DNA from: Pseudomonas sp. LS44
GTDB lineage: Bacteria > Pseudomonadota > Gammaproteobacteria > Pseudomonadales > Pseudomonadaceae
Direction of reading: 5' to 3'
Length of the DNA: 64,000 nucleotides
NCBI RefSeq assembly: GCF_024730785.1
Contig: NZ_CP102830.1
Coordinates: 2,108,001-2,172,000 of the forward strand
Within the stretch, counting starts at the first letter, position 1. Every line of letters begins with the position of its first letter. Positions 39,892 through 51,861 of this stretch are shown piece by piece. The notes under the pieces were generated by a model that saw nothing but the letters and a program-made list of their open reading frames with translations, was not told where the DNA came from and made no database searches. Made by a program: the position numbers and the translations under genes.

Positions 39892-41694
39892 TCAGAACCA
39901 GGCGTTCTGCATGTCGAAGCACAGTCGGTTGCCGGCACTGAGCAGGCGCGCCTGGGCGTCCAGGCCGGCCAGTTCCCAGTCCATGAAATAGCGGGCGGCG
40001 TGCAACTTGCCCTGGTAGAAGTCGGCTTCGCTGCCGGCGGCGCCGGCGTTCAGCGCGCGGCTGGCGACCAGCGCCTGACGCAGCCAGATCCAGCCGACCA
40101 CCACTCGGCCGAACAGGTCGAGGTAGGCGGTGGCGTTGGAGAGGCCGAGGTTGGCATCGGCGCCGACCTGCGCCTGCAGATCGACGGTGACCCGCTCGAG
40201 GATGCCTAGCGCATCGGCCAAGGCGGCAGTCAGCGGCGCGCAGGTGCTGTCAGCGGCGGCCTGCTCGAGGCTGGCGCGGGCGGCGGCGAGGAACAGCCGG
40301 TAGCCCTTGCCACCGCGCTGGCCGACCTTGCGGCCGAGCAGGTCGAGGCCGTGGATGCCCTCGGTGCCTTCGTGGATCGGGTTGAGGCGGTTGTCGCGGT
40401 AGTACTGTTCCAGCGGGTACTCGCGGATGTAGCCGGAGCCGCCGAGGATCTGGATGCCGAGATCGGAGGCGATCACCCCGTACTTCGACGGGTAGGACTT
40501 GACCATCGGGATCAGCAGGTCGAGCAGTTCGGCGGCGTCCTCGCGGGCCGCCTGCTCGGGCGCGGTGTGGGCGTCCTCGAACAGGCTGCTGGCGTACAGG
40601 CACAGCGACAGGCTGCCCTCGGCGTAGACCTTTTGCTGCAGCAGCATGCGCCGCACGTCGGCGTGCTCGACGATGCGTACCTGCGACGCCAGCGGGTCCT
40701 TGCTGCCGGGCAGGCGACCCTGCGGACGCTCGCGGGCGTAGTCGAGGGCATGGATGTAGCTCTGGTAAGCCAGCGCCGAGGCGCCCAGGGCCACGCCGAT
40801 GCGCGCCTCGTTCATCAGTTGGAACATGTAGGCGAGACCCTTGTTGGCCTCGCCCACCAGGTAACCGACCGCGCCGCCCTTCTCACCGAAGCTGAGCACG
40901 GTGGAGGTGGTGTTGCGGTAACCCAGCTTGTGCAGCAGGCCAGCCAGCGCCACGTCGTTGCGCGCGCCGCGGCTGCCGTCGGCGTTGACCAGGAATTTAG
41001 GCACCAGGAATAGCGAGATGCCCTTGACCCCGGCCGGCGCGCCGTCGATGCGGGCCAGCACCATGTGCACGATGTTGTCGGTCAGCTCATGGTCGCCGCC
41101 GGAGATGAACATCTTCTGGCCGAACACCCGGTAGCTGCCGTCGTCGGCCGGGCGCGCGGTGGTGCGGATGTCGCCGAGCGCCGAGCCCTGGCCCGGTTCG
41201 GTCAGCGCCATGGTGCCGCTGTAGCGACCGTCGAGCATCGGCGGCAGGAAGCGCTGGCGCAGGGTATCGCCGGCGAAGCCCTTGACCAGGTTGGCGGCGC
41301 CGATGGTCAGGAAGGAATAGGCCGCAGAGGAAACGTTGGCGGCGTTGAAGTAGGCCATGCAGGCGCGCAACACCACTTCCGGCAGTTGCAGGCCGCCGTC
41401 CTCGGCGTCGTGGTGGGCGGCGTGGAAACCGGCGCCGGCGAGCGCGTCCCAGGCGGCTTTGGTTTCCGGAATCAGGCTGACCTTCTCGCCGTCGAAGGTC
41501 GGCTCGTTGGCGTCGCCCTTCTGGTTGTGCGGGGCGAGGAACTCGGCGGCGATGCCGCGCGCGGTTTCCAGGGTCGCATCGAATACGGCGCGATCGTGCT
41601 CGGCGTAGCGCGGGCGTTGCAGCAGCGCTTCGGTGTCGAGCATCTCGTAGAGCTGGAAGCTCAGCTCGCGTTCGTTGAGCAACTTGTCGGTCAT
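39892..41694 (-). CDS. Acyl-CoA dehydrogenase, ~600-residue DmdC/FadE-like type
   Basis: 600-residue long-form ACAD, first gene of a complete beta-oxidation operon (ACAD, FadB-like, thiolase, SDR). LTEPGQGSALGDI near 164-176, LGGSGYIREYPLEQYYRD near 427-444, and the catalytic base Glu442 in PIHEGTEGIHGLDLLG. It is paralogous to the 24020 gene. The leader has GAGA rather than a strong ribosome site. It is divergent from the LCAD-type gene at 41945 across 250 bases, so both may share control. Confidence 0.9.
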   Translation of the reverse strand: MTDKLLNERELSFQLYEMLDTEALLQRPRYAEHDRAVFDATLETARGIAAEFLAPHNQKGDANEPTFDGEKVSLIPETKAAWDALAGAGFHAAHHDAEDGGLQLPEVVLRACMAYFNAANVSSAAYSFLTIGAANLVKGFAGDTLRQRFLPPMLDGRYSGTMALTEPGQGSALGDIRTTARPADDGSYRVFGQKMFISGGDHELTDNIVHMVLARIDGAPAGVKGISLFLVPKFLVNADGSRGARNDVALAGLLHKLGYRNTTSTVLSFGEKGGAVGYLVGEANKGLAYMFQLMNEARIGVALGASALAYQSYIHALDYARERPQGRLPGSKDPLASQVRIVEHADVRRMLLQQKVYAEGSLSLCLYASSLFEDAHTAPEQAAREDAAELLDLLIPMVKSYPSKYGVIASDLGIQILGGSGYIREYPLEQYYRDNRLNPIHEGTEGIHGLDLLGRKVGQRGGKGYRLFLAAARASLEQAAADSTCAPLTAALADALGILERVTVDLQAQVGADANLGLSNATAYLDLFGRVVVGWIWLRQALVASRALNAGAAGSEADFYQGKLHAARYFMDWELAGLDAQARLLSAGNRLCFDMQNAWF

Positions 41695-41944
41695 GGCGTT
41701 CTCGTCGACGAAAATTGGTGGCGAAACAGACAGCGCTCGGCGCGCCGCGCTGATGGCTGTTGAGGCAGGCAGTAAAGAGGCGAATGCGCCACCAACGATC
41801 CCCCCTTTACGAGTGGGGGCGTGAGGCGCGGGCGAGCACCTACTCGCTACGAGGGGGTGTGGCAGGCGGGCAACCGCCTATGGTGACGCGAAGCGCCACC
41901 GGCAAGGCCGGCGATACGATCAACCTGCTTCCAGGGGAAACCCG

Positions 41945-43087
<1,143 letters not shown>

Positions 43088-43094
43088 GCCATAG

Positions 43095-43132
43095 CCCAGC
43101 CCCCTCTGTTGGAGGGGGCTGGGATTTTGTTT
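43095..43132 (+). terminator. Rho-independent terminator
   Basis: 12-bp perfect stem CCCAGCCCCCTC / GAGGGGGCTGGG with a 5-base loop (TGTTG), followed by ATTTTGTTT. It ends transcription of the ACAD gene at 41945 before LAL3. Confidence 0.9.
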
Positions 43133-43289
43133 CGCTCCTCATCATCGCTGACTGATATCAGGTTTGCGCCTTCGCCTGCGCGCCAGGCAAGCATTGGCAA
43201 CGGCTATGCTTGCGGTTGTCAGGCGGCTCAGCTACGCCTGATTCTGCAGTACCGCGCGCAGTTGCGCGGGCCGTGATGGGAGACTCCGT

Positions 43290-45965
43290 GTGGATATGCA
43301 TACCGACAGGCAACTGGTGTCGACGAAATTTTCGCCGCCGCGCCTTGGCACTCAGTCGATCCCCCGGCAGCGACTGCTCGATGCCTTCCAGGGGATGGCG
43401 AAACGCCGGGTAGGGCTGGTGACCGGCAGCCCCGGTTTCGGCAAGACCACGCTGTTGGCACAGTGGCGCCAGGAAATGATGCGGGTCGGGGCCGATGTGG
43501 CCTGGCTGTCGCTCAGCGTCGACGACAAGCAGTTGTCGATCTTCTTCGCTTATCTACATGGGGCCTTGCAGCGCCTCGGCATTCCGTTCGACTCGGGTAT
43601 TCCGCCGGAGGGGGTGCGGCCGGAATTCATCGATGAAGTGGTGGCCGCCATCGTCGAGGGTGCCGCCGGCATCAACAAGGAACTGTTTCTGGTGCTGGAC
43701 GACTATCAGCACGTCAGCGATCAGCGCTCCCATCAGTTGATGCAGAGGCTCCTGGATCACAGTCCGGCCAACCTGCATTTCGTCATCGTGTCGCGCGTCG
43801 CGCCACCGCTCAACTTCAGCCGCCTGCGCTTGCTGGATGAGGTCGTGGACATCGACTGCGCGGCGTTGCCGTTCGACCTTGGCGAGACGCGGGCCTTCCT
43901 CGAGCTCAACCTGACGGCACTCAAGCTGACTGCCGAGGAGGTGCTGCTGGTTCACGAACTGACCAGCGGCTGGCCGGCCAGTCTGCAGCTGATCCTCATC
44001 CTGCTGCGCAGCAATCCGGATGCGCGTGGCATGTTGCGCGATCTGGGCTGGCGCTCCGATGATCTGCAGACCTACCTGGCCGAGGAAGTGATGGCCCATC
44101 TGCCGGTCGAGCTGGCCGGCTTCATGGAGCGGATCAGCATGTGCCGCCGCTTCAATGCCTCCCTCGCTGAAGCCGTGACCGGTTGCCTCGACGCGCCGGC
44201 GCTGCTCAAGCGCATGGCCGAGGAAAATCTGATGATCGTCCGGGTCGAGTCCGACGACCGCCAGCCCTGGTATCGCTTCCATGCATTGTTTGGCGACTTC
44301 CTTTCCGCCCGCCTGGCCCGTCAGCATCAGCGCGAGCTGGTTGAGCTGCACCGCCGCGCGGCGCGCTGGCTGGCCGAGCATGCGTTGCTGGCGGAGGCGG
44401 TGCGCCACGCGACCCTGGGCGATGATCTGGCCTTCGCTGCCGAGATGATCGAACGTGCCACCCCGGCGAGCTGGAGCCTCGACCAACTGAGCCCGCTGCT
44501 GCGGTTGCTGGAGCGGCTGCCCGAGGACATCCTGTTCTCCCGCCCGCGTCTGTTCTTCCTCGGCTGCCTGGCGTATGCCCTGACCGCGCGGCCGGCGAAG
44601 GCCGAGCTATGGCTGGAGCGCTTCCGGCTTAGCGGTGCGGCGCAGCCAATCGACATCCGCCATCGCCTGCCATTGGTTCAGGCCGCCATCGAAGTGCAGC
44701 GCGACCGCACCGACCCGATTATCGCGTTGCTCGAAGGCTTCGTACCGTTGGCGGAGGATTATTCCGTGACCCGCTACGGTGCGCCGGCACTGCTCGCCAT
44801 CGCCTATTCCGCAGCGGGACGCTACGCCGACGCGCTGCGCTGCCTGGATGAAAATCCTATTCCGGAAAGCGACCGTGACTCCGAAATGGCGTTGATTGGC
44901 GAGGGCGCGCGGACGCTGTGCCACCTGCAGGTGGGGCGGATGGTCGAGGCCGAACAAGGCGGGGTCGTGCAGCTGGCTCGTGCCGTGGCGGTCCACGGGC
45001 ACCGCTCGGCCAGCGCCTACCTGGGGGCGGCGACATTGGCCGAGGTCTATCGCGAGCGAGATCGTATCGACGAGGCCCGGGAAGTCCTCGCCAACCGCAA
45101 CGGTTTGCTGCAATGGGCAATGCCCGACACCATGCTGCGAGCGACCATCTGTCGGGCTCGCCTCGACCTATTGCAGGAATCGCCCGCGGTGGCGATGGCG
45201 TTTCTCGAGCGCCAGGTGCGCCATTTCCGTCACTTAGGCCTGCACCGCCCATTGGTTCACTGCCTGGCGGAGCAGTCGCGACTCGCCTTGCTGCAGCATG
45301 ATCGGGGTGCGGCCGCGGAGCGGGCGAGCCAGATCGATCAGGTCGCCGAGGCGTTCGGTCAGGCCAGTGGCTTCACTGCCGAAATTCCCGCCCTGGCCTC
45401 GCTGGCGCGGGTGCGGATCTGTCTGGCCGACAACTATCCGGACCGGGCGCTGGAGGCGTTGCACGGCTTGCGGGATTACGCCCAGCGCTATGAGCGCGGG
45501 CAGTTCACGGTTCTCGCGCTATTGCTGGAAGCCCAGGCGCGCGCCGATCTGCGCGAAGGTGCGCGCGTCGAGGTGCTGCTCGTCGAGGCGCTGCGGTTGG
45601 GCGCCGAGCTTGGTCTGGTGCGCACCTTCCTGGATGAGGGGCCGGCCCTCCAGCGTCTGCTCGTGCCGCTCGCGGAGCGCTCGCCGAGCGAGTATCTGAG
45701 CGACTTGCTGAGCCGCTTCGCCGTGGCCGATTCGTCCTCCCGGGGCGGTGAGGCGGCCGACGCGGCGGCGAAAACGCTGTTGACGCCTCGTGAACTGGCG
45801 ATCCTGCAGTTGATCAACCAGGCCATGTCCAACAAACGCGTGGCCTTGACCCTGAACATCTCGTTGGAAACGGTGAAATGGAACCTCAAGAACATCTACG
45901 TGAAGCTCGGGGTTTCCAGTCGCTATGACGCCATCTCATGGGCGCGCAAACACGAAGTGATCTGA
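43290..45965 (+). CDS. LAL/MalT-type LuxR-family transcriptional regulator (LAL3)
   Basis: 891-residue paralogue, closest to LAL2. QLVSTKFSPPRLGTQSIPRQ at the start, Walker A GSPGFGKT at 46-53, LVLDDYQHV, the helical repeat domain, then a LuxR helix-turn-helix (LTPRELAILQLINQAMSNKR). GTG 43290 is chosen because GGGAG lies about seven bases upstream; ATG 43296 is the alternative. It sits between LCAD-type genes and upstream of the plus-strand module running to 55439, its likely target. The stop codon overlaps the first base of a palindromic repeat. As for LAL1 and LAL2, ATP and an unknown inducer are expected to be needed. Confidence 0.9.
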   Translation: MDMHTDRQLVSTKFSPPRLGTQSIPRQRLLDAFQGMAKRRVGLVTGSPGFGKTTLLAQWRQEMMRVGADVAWLSLSVDDKQLSIFFAYLHGALQRLGIPFDSGIPPEGVRPEFIDEVVAAIVEGAAGINKELFLVLDDYQHVSDQRSHQLMQRLLDHSPANLHFVIVSRVAPPLNFSRLRLLDEVVDIDCAALPFDLGETRAFLELNLTALKLTAEEVLLVHELTSGWPASLQLILILLRSNPDARGMLRDLGWRSDDLQTYLAEEVMAHLPVELAGFMERISMCRRFNASLAEAVTGCLDAPALLKRMAEENLMIVRVESDDRQPWYRFHALFGDFLSARLARQHQRELVELHRRAARWLAEHALLAEAVRHATLGDDLAFAAEMIERATPASWSLDQLSPLLRLLERLPEDILFSRPRLFFLGCLAYALTARPAKAELWLERFRLSGAAQPIDIRHRLPLVQAAIEVQRDRTDPIIALLEGFVPLAEDYSVTRYGAPALLAIAYSAAGRYADALRCLDENPIPESDRDSEMALIGEGARTLCHLQVGRMVEAEQGGVVQLARAVAVHGHRSASAYLGAATLAEVYRERDRIDEAREVLANRNGLLQWAMPDTMLRATICRARLDLLQESPAVAMAFLERQVRHFRHLGLHRPLVHCLAEQSRLALLQHDRGAAAERASQIDQVAEAFGQASGFTAEIPALASLARVRICLADNYPDRALEALHGLRDYAQRYERGQFTVLALLLEAQARADLREGARVEVLLVEALRLGAELGLVRTFLDEGPALQRLLVPLAERSPSEYLSDLLSRFAVADSSSRGGEAADAAAKTLLTPRELAILQLINQAMSNKRVALTLNISLETVKWNLKNIYVKLGVSSRYDAISWARKHEVI

Positions 45966-46164
45966 GAACCTGTCTCGGATCTGCTGCGCGTCGGCGATAC
46001 GGCGTTAAAAACAGCCTCAGAATGCTCATTTACAACTCGTAAACTGCGCTTCTTCGGCTGTTTGACTCGCTTCGCTCGCCCTACGGGCCAGCCTGCGGCT
46101 GTTACTCCGCTTCGCTTCGTTGCGCCTTGTCTCGCTCTAGCTCGCAAGATCCGAAACAGGTTCT
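45965..46164. repeat. 200-bp palindromic element, TIR repeat family copy 2
   Basis: Left end AGAACCTGTCTCGGATCT and right end (reverse complement AGAACCTGTTTCGGATCT) form an 18-bp terminal inverted repeat with one mismatch, at the same position as in copy 1. The interior shares ATTTACAACTCGTAAACT with copy 1 but holds about 60 extra bases. The first base is the last base of the LAL3 stop codon. Confidence 0.8.
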
Positions 46165-46444
46165 GAGAATCTGAGCGTCGCCAGCCGACGCCCGCCCTGC
46201 CGGGTTGCGTGGACGCCGGCGTGACGGGCGTCGACTGGCGGCGCGCGATCTCAGAATAGGGAGAGCGCCAGCCGGCCGACCTCCCCGTATGAAGGGGGGC
46301 GGTCTTTTCCAGTCGGCCGTCTCCCCGGGCCCCCAATCCCCCCCTCCCCGAGGGGGACGGCAGCGCCCCACCTCCTCCTATCTTGGCTCCATCCCGTACC
46401 GGCGTTTTTTGCCGCTGCGCAGACAAGATCCGAGGAGCAAACCG
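45966..46444. other. 479-base intergenic region before the second LCAD-type gene
   Basis: The left 200 bases are the palindromic repeat. The right half has several C-run/G-run segments (46282-46358) and should contain the promoter of the operon beginning at 46445. An open frame runs into the ACAD from upstream, but its sequence is low-complexity Pro/Arg/Gly and absent from the twin gene at 41945, so it is not counted. Confidence 0.6.
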
Positions 46445-47590
<1,146 letters not shown>

Positions 47591-47615
47591 TCCCGCTCGC
47601 CGAGAGGAATCCCCC

Positions 47616-48767
47616 ATGGAATACCTGATCCCCCGCACCCTGTTCAGCACCGAGCACGACGAATTCCGCCGCGCCGTACGGCGCTTCATGGAAACCGAGG
47701 TCGCCCCCTTCCACGCCCAATGGGAAAAGGACAAGTGCGTGCCGCGCGCGGTCTGGCGCAAGGCCGGCGAGCTGGGCATGTTGCTGCCGTCGATACCCGA
47801 GGAGTACGGCGGCCCCGGCGCCGACCGGCTGTTCGACATGATCTTCGGCGAGGAGTTCTTTCGCGTCGGCGCCACCGGCCTGATCGGTTTCGGCGTGCAC
47901 GGCCTGGTCGCCTTCTACCTGCTCAACTACGGCACCGAGGCGCAGAAGCAGAAGTGGTTGCCGAAGATGGTCGCCGGCGAGGCGGTCGGTTCGATCGCGA
48001 TGACCGAGCCGAACACCGGTTCCGACCTGCAGGCAGTTAAGACCCGCGCGGTGCGTGACGGTGACGAGTATGTGCTGAACGGCTCGAAGACCTTCATCTC
48101 CAACGGTGCGTCCTGCGACCTGGCCATCGTGGTCTGCAAGACCGGCACCAGCGGCAAGGGCGCCCAGGACATCTCGCTGGTCATCGTCGAGAAGGAGCGT
48201 GCCGGTTTCACCCGTTCGCAGCCGCTGGAAAAGGTCGGCCTGCACGCCCAGGACACCTCGATGCTGTTCTTCGACGACTGCCGTGTGCCGGTGGAGAACG
48301 TGCTCGGTGGCGTGGAAGGCAAGGGCTTCTACCAGCTCATGCACGACCTGGCTTGGGAACGCATCATCGGCGCCGCCGGCTTCCAGGCCCAGGCCGAGGC
48401 CGCCATCGACCACACCATCGACTACACCCGCACCCGCATGGTGTTCGGCAAGCCGGTGCTCGACTTCCAGAACTCGCGTTTCACCCTCGCTCAATTGAAG
48501 ACCGAAGTGCAGATCGGCCGCTCCTTCGTCGACAGCTGCATGGAACTGCTGCTGAAGGGCGAGCTGAGCGCCGAGACCGCCGCGATCGCCAAGTACTGGA
48601 CCGCCGAGCTGAGCAGCCGGGTGGTCGACGCCTGCCTGCAGCTGCACGGCGGCAACGGTTACATGACCGAGTACCCGATCGCACGCCTGTACCTGGATAC
48701 CCGGGGTAACCGGATCTGGGGCGGCACCAACGAAATCATGAAAGAAATCATCGCCCGCACCCTGTAA
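47616..48767 (+). CDS. Acyl-CoA dehydrogenase, LCAD-type (paralogue 3 of 3)
   Basis: 383-residue LCAD-type ACAD, more distant from the other two. It has the same architecture: AMTEPNTGSDLQAV, LHDLAWERIIGA with the LCAD-position Glu, and IWGGTNEIMKEIIARTL at the C-terminus. It lies 25 bases after paralogue 2 and 33 bases before the SDR-MaoC fusion. Two consecutive ACADs with intact bases suggest two different chain or ring intermediates, or sequential cycles, rather than a heteromer. Confidence 0.92.
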   Translation: MEYLIPRTLFSTEHDEFRRAVRRFMETEVAPFHAQWEKDKCVPRAVWRKAGELGMLLPSIPEEYGGPGADRLFDMIFGEEFFRVGATGLIGFGVHGLVAFYLLNYGTEAQKQKWLPKMVAGEAVGSIAMTEPNTGSDLQAVKTRAVRDGDEYVLNGSKTFISNGASCDLAIVVCKTGTSGKGAQDISLVIVEKERAGFTRSQPLEKVGLHAQDTSMLFFDDCRVPVENVLGGVEGKGFYQLMHDLAWERIIGAAGFQAQAEAAIDHTIDYTRTRMVFGKPVLDFQNSRFTLAQLKTEVQIGRSFVDSCMELLLKGELSAETAAIAKYWTAELSSRVVDACLQLHGGNGYMTEYPIARLYLDTRGNRIWGGTNEIMKEIIARTL

Positions 48768-48800
48768 GGGCCAACCACCATCCCATTGGAGGAAGCAATC

Positions 48801-50618
48801 ATGTCGCAGGAAATTCGTTTTGACGGCAAAGTCGCCATCGTCACCGGCGCTGGCAACGGCCTTGGTCGTGCCCATGCCCTGTTGCTCGGCGCCCGTGGCG
48901 CCAAAGTCGTGGTCAATGACCTCGGCGTGACCACCGCCGGTCTGGGGACTTCGTCCGAAGCCGCCGATGCCGTGGTCGCCGAGATCAAGGCGCTGGGCGG
49001 CGAAGCCGTCGCCGACTACCACTCGGTCACCGAGGGCGAGAAGATCGTCGCCACTGCCCTGGAGGCCTTCGGCACCGTCGACATCCTGATCAACAACGCC
49101 GGCATCCTGCGTGACACCGCGTTCCACAAGATGACCGAAGAGCAGTGGGACCTGATCCAGGACGTGCACGTCAAGGGCGCGTTCCGCCTGACCCACGCGG
49201 TGTGGCCGATCATGCGCGACAAGGGCTATGGCCGCATCGTCATGACCGCCTCTGGCACCGGTATCTTCGGCAACTTCGGTCAGTGCAACTACGGCACGGC
49301 CAAGGCCGGGCTGATCGGCTTCGCCAACTCGCTGGCCATCGAGGGCGCGAGCAAGAACATCCGCGTCAACACCATTGCGCCGATCGCCGCCTCGCGCATG
49401 GTGATCGCCAGTGGCCTGTTCCCGGAAGAGCTGCACGCCAAGGTCAAGGTCGAGGACGTCGCGCCGCTGGTTGGCTGGCTGTGCAGCGAAGAGTGCCCGG
49501 ACACCGGTGGCCTGTTCGAAGTCGGTGGCGGCTTCCACGCCAAGTACCGTTGGGAGCGTTCCTACGGCCGCTTCCTGCACACCGACTCGCTGAGCCCGGA
49601 GCTGGTGCGCGAGAACTGGGAACGCATCACCCGCTTCGACGAGAAGAGCGTGCACCCCACCAGCGGCGGCGAAGGCTTCAAGGAGCTGTTCGAGCGCATG
49701 GCCGGCAATGCCATCGGTGGTAACCAGTACGTCGACATGGAAGTGGCGGCCAACGCCGTCGCGACCCTGGAAACCGAATACACTCAGACCGACGCTGCGC
49801 TCTACGCGCTGGCCGTGGGCGCCGCCAAGGACCCGCTGGACCGCACCGAGCTGCTCTACATCAATGAGTTCAAGGATCAAGAGTTCCGCGTGCTGCCGAC
49901 CATGGCAGTGCTGCCGGCCACTCAGGTGTTCCTCAAGGCGATTCTCGCCGGCAAGCCGACCCTGGAAGGCCTGGAACTGCCATTCGCCAAGGGCCTGCAT
50001 GGCGAGCAGTACACCGAGATGTACCGTCCGCTGCCGCCGAAGGCGAAGCTCAAGCACACCATGCGCTTGAAGGAAGCGCTGGACAAAGGCAAGAGCTCGG
50101 TCAGCGTGCTGGAAATCCACACCACCGACGAGAACGGCACTCCGTTGTTCTACAACGAGTTCACCAGCTTCTACACCGGCACTCCGGGTGCTGGCCTGAA
50201 GCGTGTGCCGAGCGTAGCGGCCGCGCCGCTGCCCGATCGCGCGCCGGACTTTGTCATCGCCGAGCAGACCGAGCTCAACCAGGCCCTGCTGTACCGCCTG
50301 TGTGGTGACTGGAACCCGATGCACGTCGATCCGGACTACGCCTCCAAGGCCGGCTACGAGAAGCCGTTCCTGCACGGTCTGTGCACCTTCGGCTATGCCG
50401 GTCGCCACGTGATCAAGGCGTTCTGTAACAACGACTCGCGTCTGTTCAAGAACATCCGCGTGCGTTTCGCCGCCATCGTGATGCCGGGCGACACCCTGGA
50501 AACCCGCATGTGGCGCGAATCACCGACCCGCGTGCTGTTCGAGACCCGTGCCGTCGAGCGTGACGTAGTGGTGCTCAAGGGCGGTTCGGTCGAAATCTTC
50601 GAGCAAGTCCCGGCCTAA
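48801..50618 (+). CDS. MFE-2-like fusion: (3R)-hydroxyacyl-CoA dehydrogenase / enoyl-CoA hydratase 2
   Basis: 605-residue two-domain protein resembling peroxisomal multifunctional enzyme 2 without the SCP2 tail. The N-terminal SDR has TGAGNGLG at 15-22, NNAG at 98-101, and Ser151, Tyr164 and Lys168. The C-terminal double hot-dog region carries the hydratase-2 motif CGDWNPMHVD, with Asp503, Asn505 and His508. It would hydrate and oxidise (R)-configured intermediates made by the two ACADs upstream. ATG 48801 follows GGAGGAAG; an in-frame extension of five codons is less likely. In eukaryotes this architecture handles branched chains and bile-acid precursors; use here is inferred. Confidence 0.92.
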   Translation: MSQEIRFDGKVAIVTGAGNGLGRAHALLLGARGAKVVVNDLGVTTAGLGTSSEAADAVVAEIKALGGEAVADYHSVTEGEKIVATALEAFGTVDILINNAGILRDTAFHKMTEEQWDLIQDVHVKGAFRLTHAVWPIMRDKGYGRIVMTASGTGIFGNFGQCNYGTAKAGLIGFANSLAIEGASKNIRVNTIAPIAASRMVIASGLFPEELHAKVKVEDVAPLVGWLCSEECPDTGGLFEVGGGFHAKYRWERSYGRFLHTDSLSPELVRENWERITRFDEKSVHPTSGGEGFKELFERMAGNAIGGNQYVDMEVAANAVATLETEYTQTDAALYALAVGAAKDPLDRTELLYINEFKDQEFRVLPTMAVLPATQVFLKAILAGKPTLEGLELPFAKGLHGEQYTEMYRPLPPKAKLKHTMRLKEALDKGKSSVSVLEIHTTDENGTPLFYNEFTSFYTGTPGAGLKRVPSVAAAPLPDRAPDFVIAEQTELNQALLYRLCGDWNPMHVDPDYASKAGYEKPFLHGLCTFGYAGRHVIKAFCNNDSRLFKNIRVRFAAIVMPGDTLETRMWRESPTRVLFETRAVERDVVVLKGGSVEIFEQVPA

Positions 50619-50680
50619 GGCTGTAGAGAAAGTCCGCCGTCCCCGACGGGGCGGCGGCAACAGAATTTCAGGAGCGCGTG

Positions 50681-51784
50681 ATGGAGCAAGACGTCAGAGT
50701 GGTTGGCGTGGGCCGTTCTGCCTATCACCGGTCGACCGCTGGCTGGTATCCCGTATCGGCGCTGGGTGAGGCAATCGGCTGCGCAATGGCCGACGCTAGC
50801 CTCGAGCCGATGCAGGTCGAGCAGGTCTATCTGTGCGCGAGCGGTGGCGCCCGCCTGCCCTGGCAGGAGTCCTTGTTACGTGCTCTGGGGCATGTCCCGC
50901 CCATCGTTTCGGTCGATGCCTCGGTGGCCGGCGCCAGCCGGGCGCTGTACCTGGCGCGCCGCGACATCGAGGAGGGGCGTGCGCACTGCGTGCTGGTGGC
51001 CGGGATCGATCATGGTCCGGCCGATGCACCGAGCGAACAATCCATGGCGCTGTGGACCGCTGCCGCGCGCGAGTACACGCGACGCCATCAGTGCCGTCAG
51101 GAAACCTTCGCGATGATCGCGGTGAAGGCCCATCAGCATGCGTTCCACAATCCGGATGCCGATTACGGCCAGCCGCTGGGTCTCGATGACGTGCTGGCTG
51201 GACAGGGCGGCTTCGCGCCGCTGCCCCGTCTGCAGTTCGCCGCTCCGGCGTACGCCGCCAGCGCATTGCTGGTGTGTTCCACCGAGTTTGCCCGCCGCCT
51301 CGCCTTGAGCCGTCCGGTGCGGATCCTGGCGCAGGTCTGCAGCGACGAACTGCGGGGGCCTGCCGTCGCGCCGGACACGCCGTTGCAGTCGGTGGGGTAC
51401 GAGCGCGACATGGCGGTTTCCTGGGAAGTCTACGAGCGGGCCGGTATCGGTCCGGCCGACCTCCAGCTGTGCGAACTGCACGACCGCGCGACCGTCACCG
51501 AGCTGCTGCTGTACGAGGCACTGGGGTTCTGCCGCGAGGGCAGCGCCGAGCGATTCATCGAGGACGGCGACAACACCTATGGCGGCAATATCGTCGTCAA
51601 TCCGTCCGGCGGACTGCTGGGAATGGGCTTTGGCGCGAGTACGTCCGGCCTGGCCCAGTGCGCCGAACTGGTGATGCATCTGCGTGACCGCGCCGGATCG
51701 CGACAGGTTCCGCACGCCTCGATCGCCCTGCAACAGGATGCCGGCGAGGCCGGCTCCATCGTGACGCTTTACCGACGCGACTGA
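50681..51784 (+). CDS. Degenerate SCP2-type thiolase homologue lacking catalytic residues
   Basis: 367-residue thiolase-fold protein aligned along its length with the SCP2-type thiolases at 12204 and 60203. Position 82, the nucleophilic Cys in both of those, is Val here (SVDASVAGAS). HDCF has become HDRA, KGHPLGATG has become MGFGASTSG, and ALQHN has become ALQQD. FIEDGDNTYGGNIVVNPSGG and the C-terminal VTLYRRD remain intact, so the fold is under selection. Possible roles are a retro-aldolase (Ltp2-like steroid side-chain lyases lack the Cys too, though they need a DUF35 partner not seen here), a structural partner or a CoA-binding sensor. AGGAG is six bases before ATG 50681. Confidence 0.88.
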   Translation: MEQDVRVVGVGRSAYHRSTAGWYPVSALGEAIGCAMADASLEPMQVEQVYLCASGGARLPWQESLLRALGHVPPIVSVDASVAGASRALYLARRDIEEGRAHCVLVAGIDHGPADAPSEQSMALWTAAAREYTRRHQCRQETFAMIAVKAHQHAFHNPDADYGQPLGLDDVLAGQGGFAPLPRLQFAAPAYAASALLVCSTEFARRLALSRPVRILAQVCSDELRGPAVAPDTPLQSVGYERDMAVSWEVYERAGIGPADLQLCELHDRATVTELLLYEALGFCREGSAERFIEDGDNTYGGNIVVNPSGGLLGMGFGASTSGLAQCAELVMHLRDRAGSRQVPHASIALQQDAGEAGSIVTLYRRD

Positions 51785-51861
51785 ACGGCGAATCAGCGGT
51801 CATCCGCTATCCAACAACAATGAACCAGGCGGCCAGCCGCCGCTGTACCGTAGGAACTGCC

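Noticed and set aside
43194..43210. A sigma-54-like -24/-12 sequence upstream of LAL3 (TTGGCAACGGCTATGCT)
   Set aside because: The GG-N10-GC spacing is right, but the inner bases match the consensus poorly and no activator site or matching element was seen upstream of LAL1 or LAL2.
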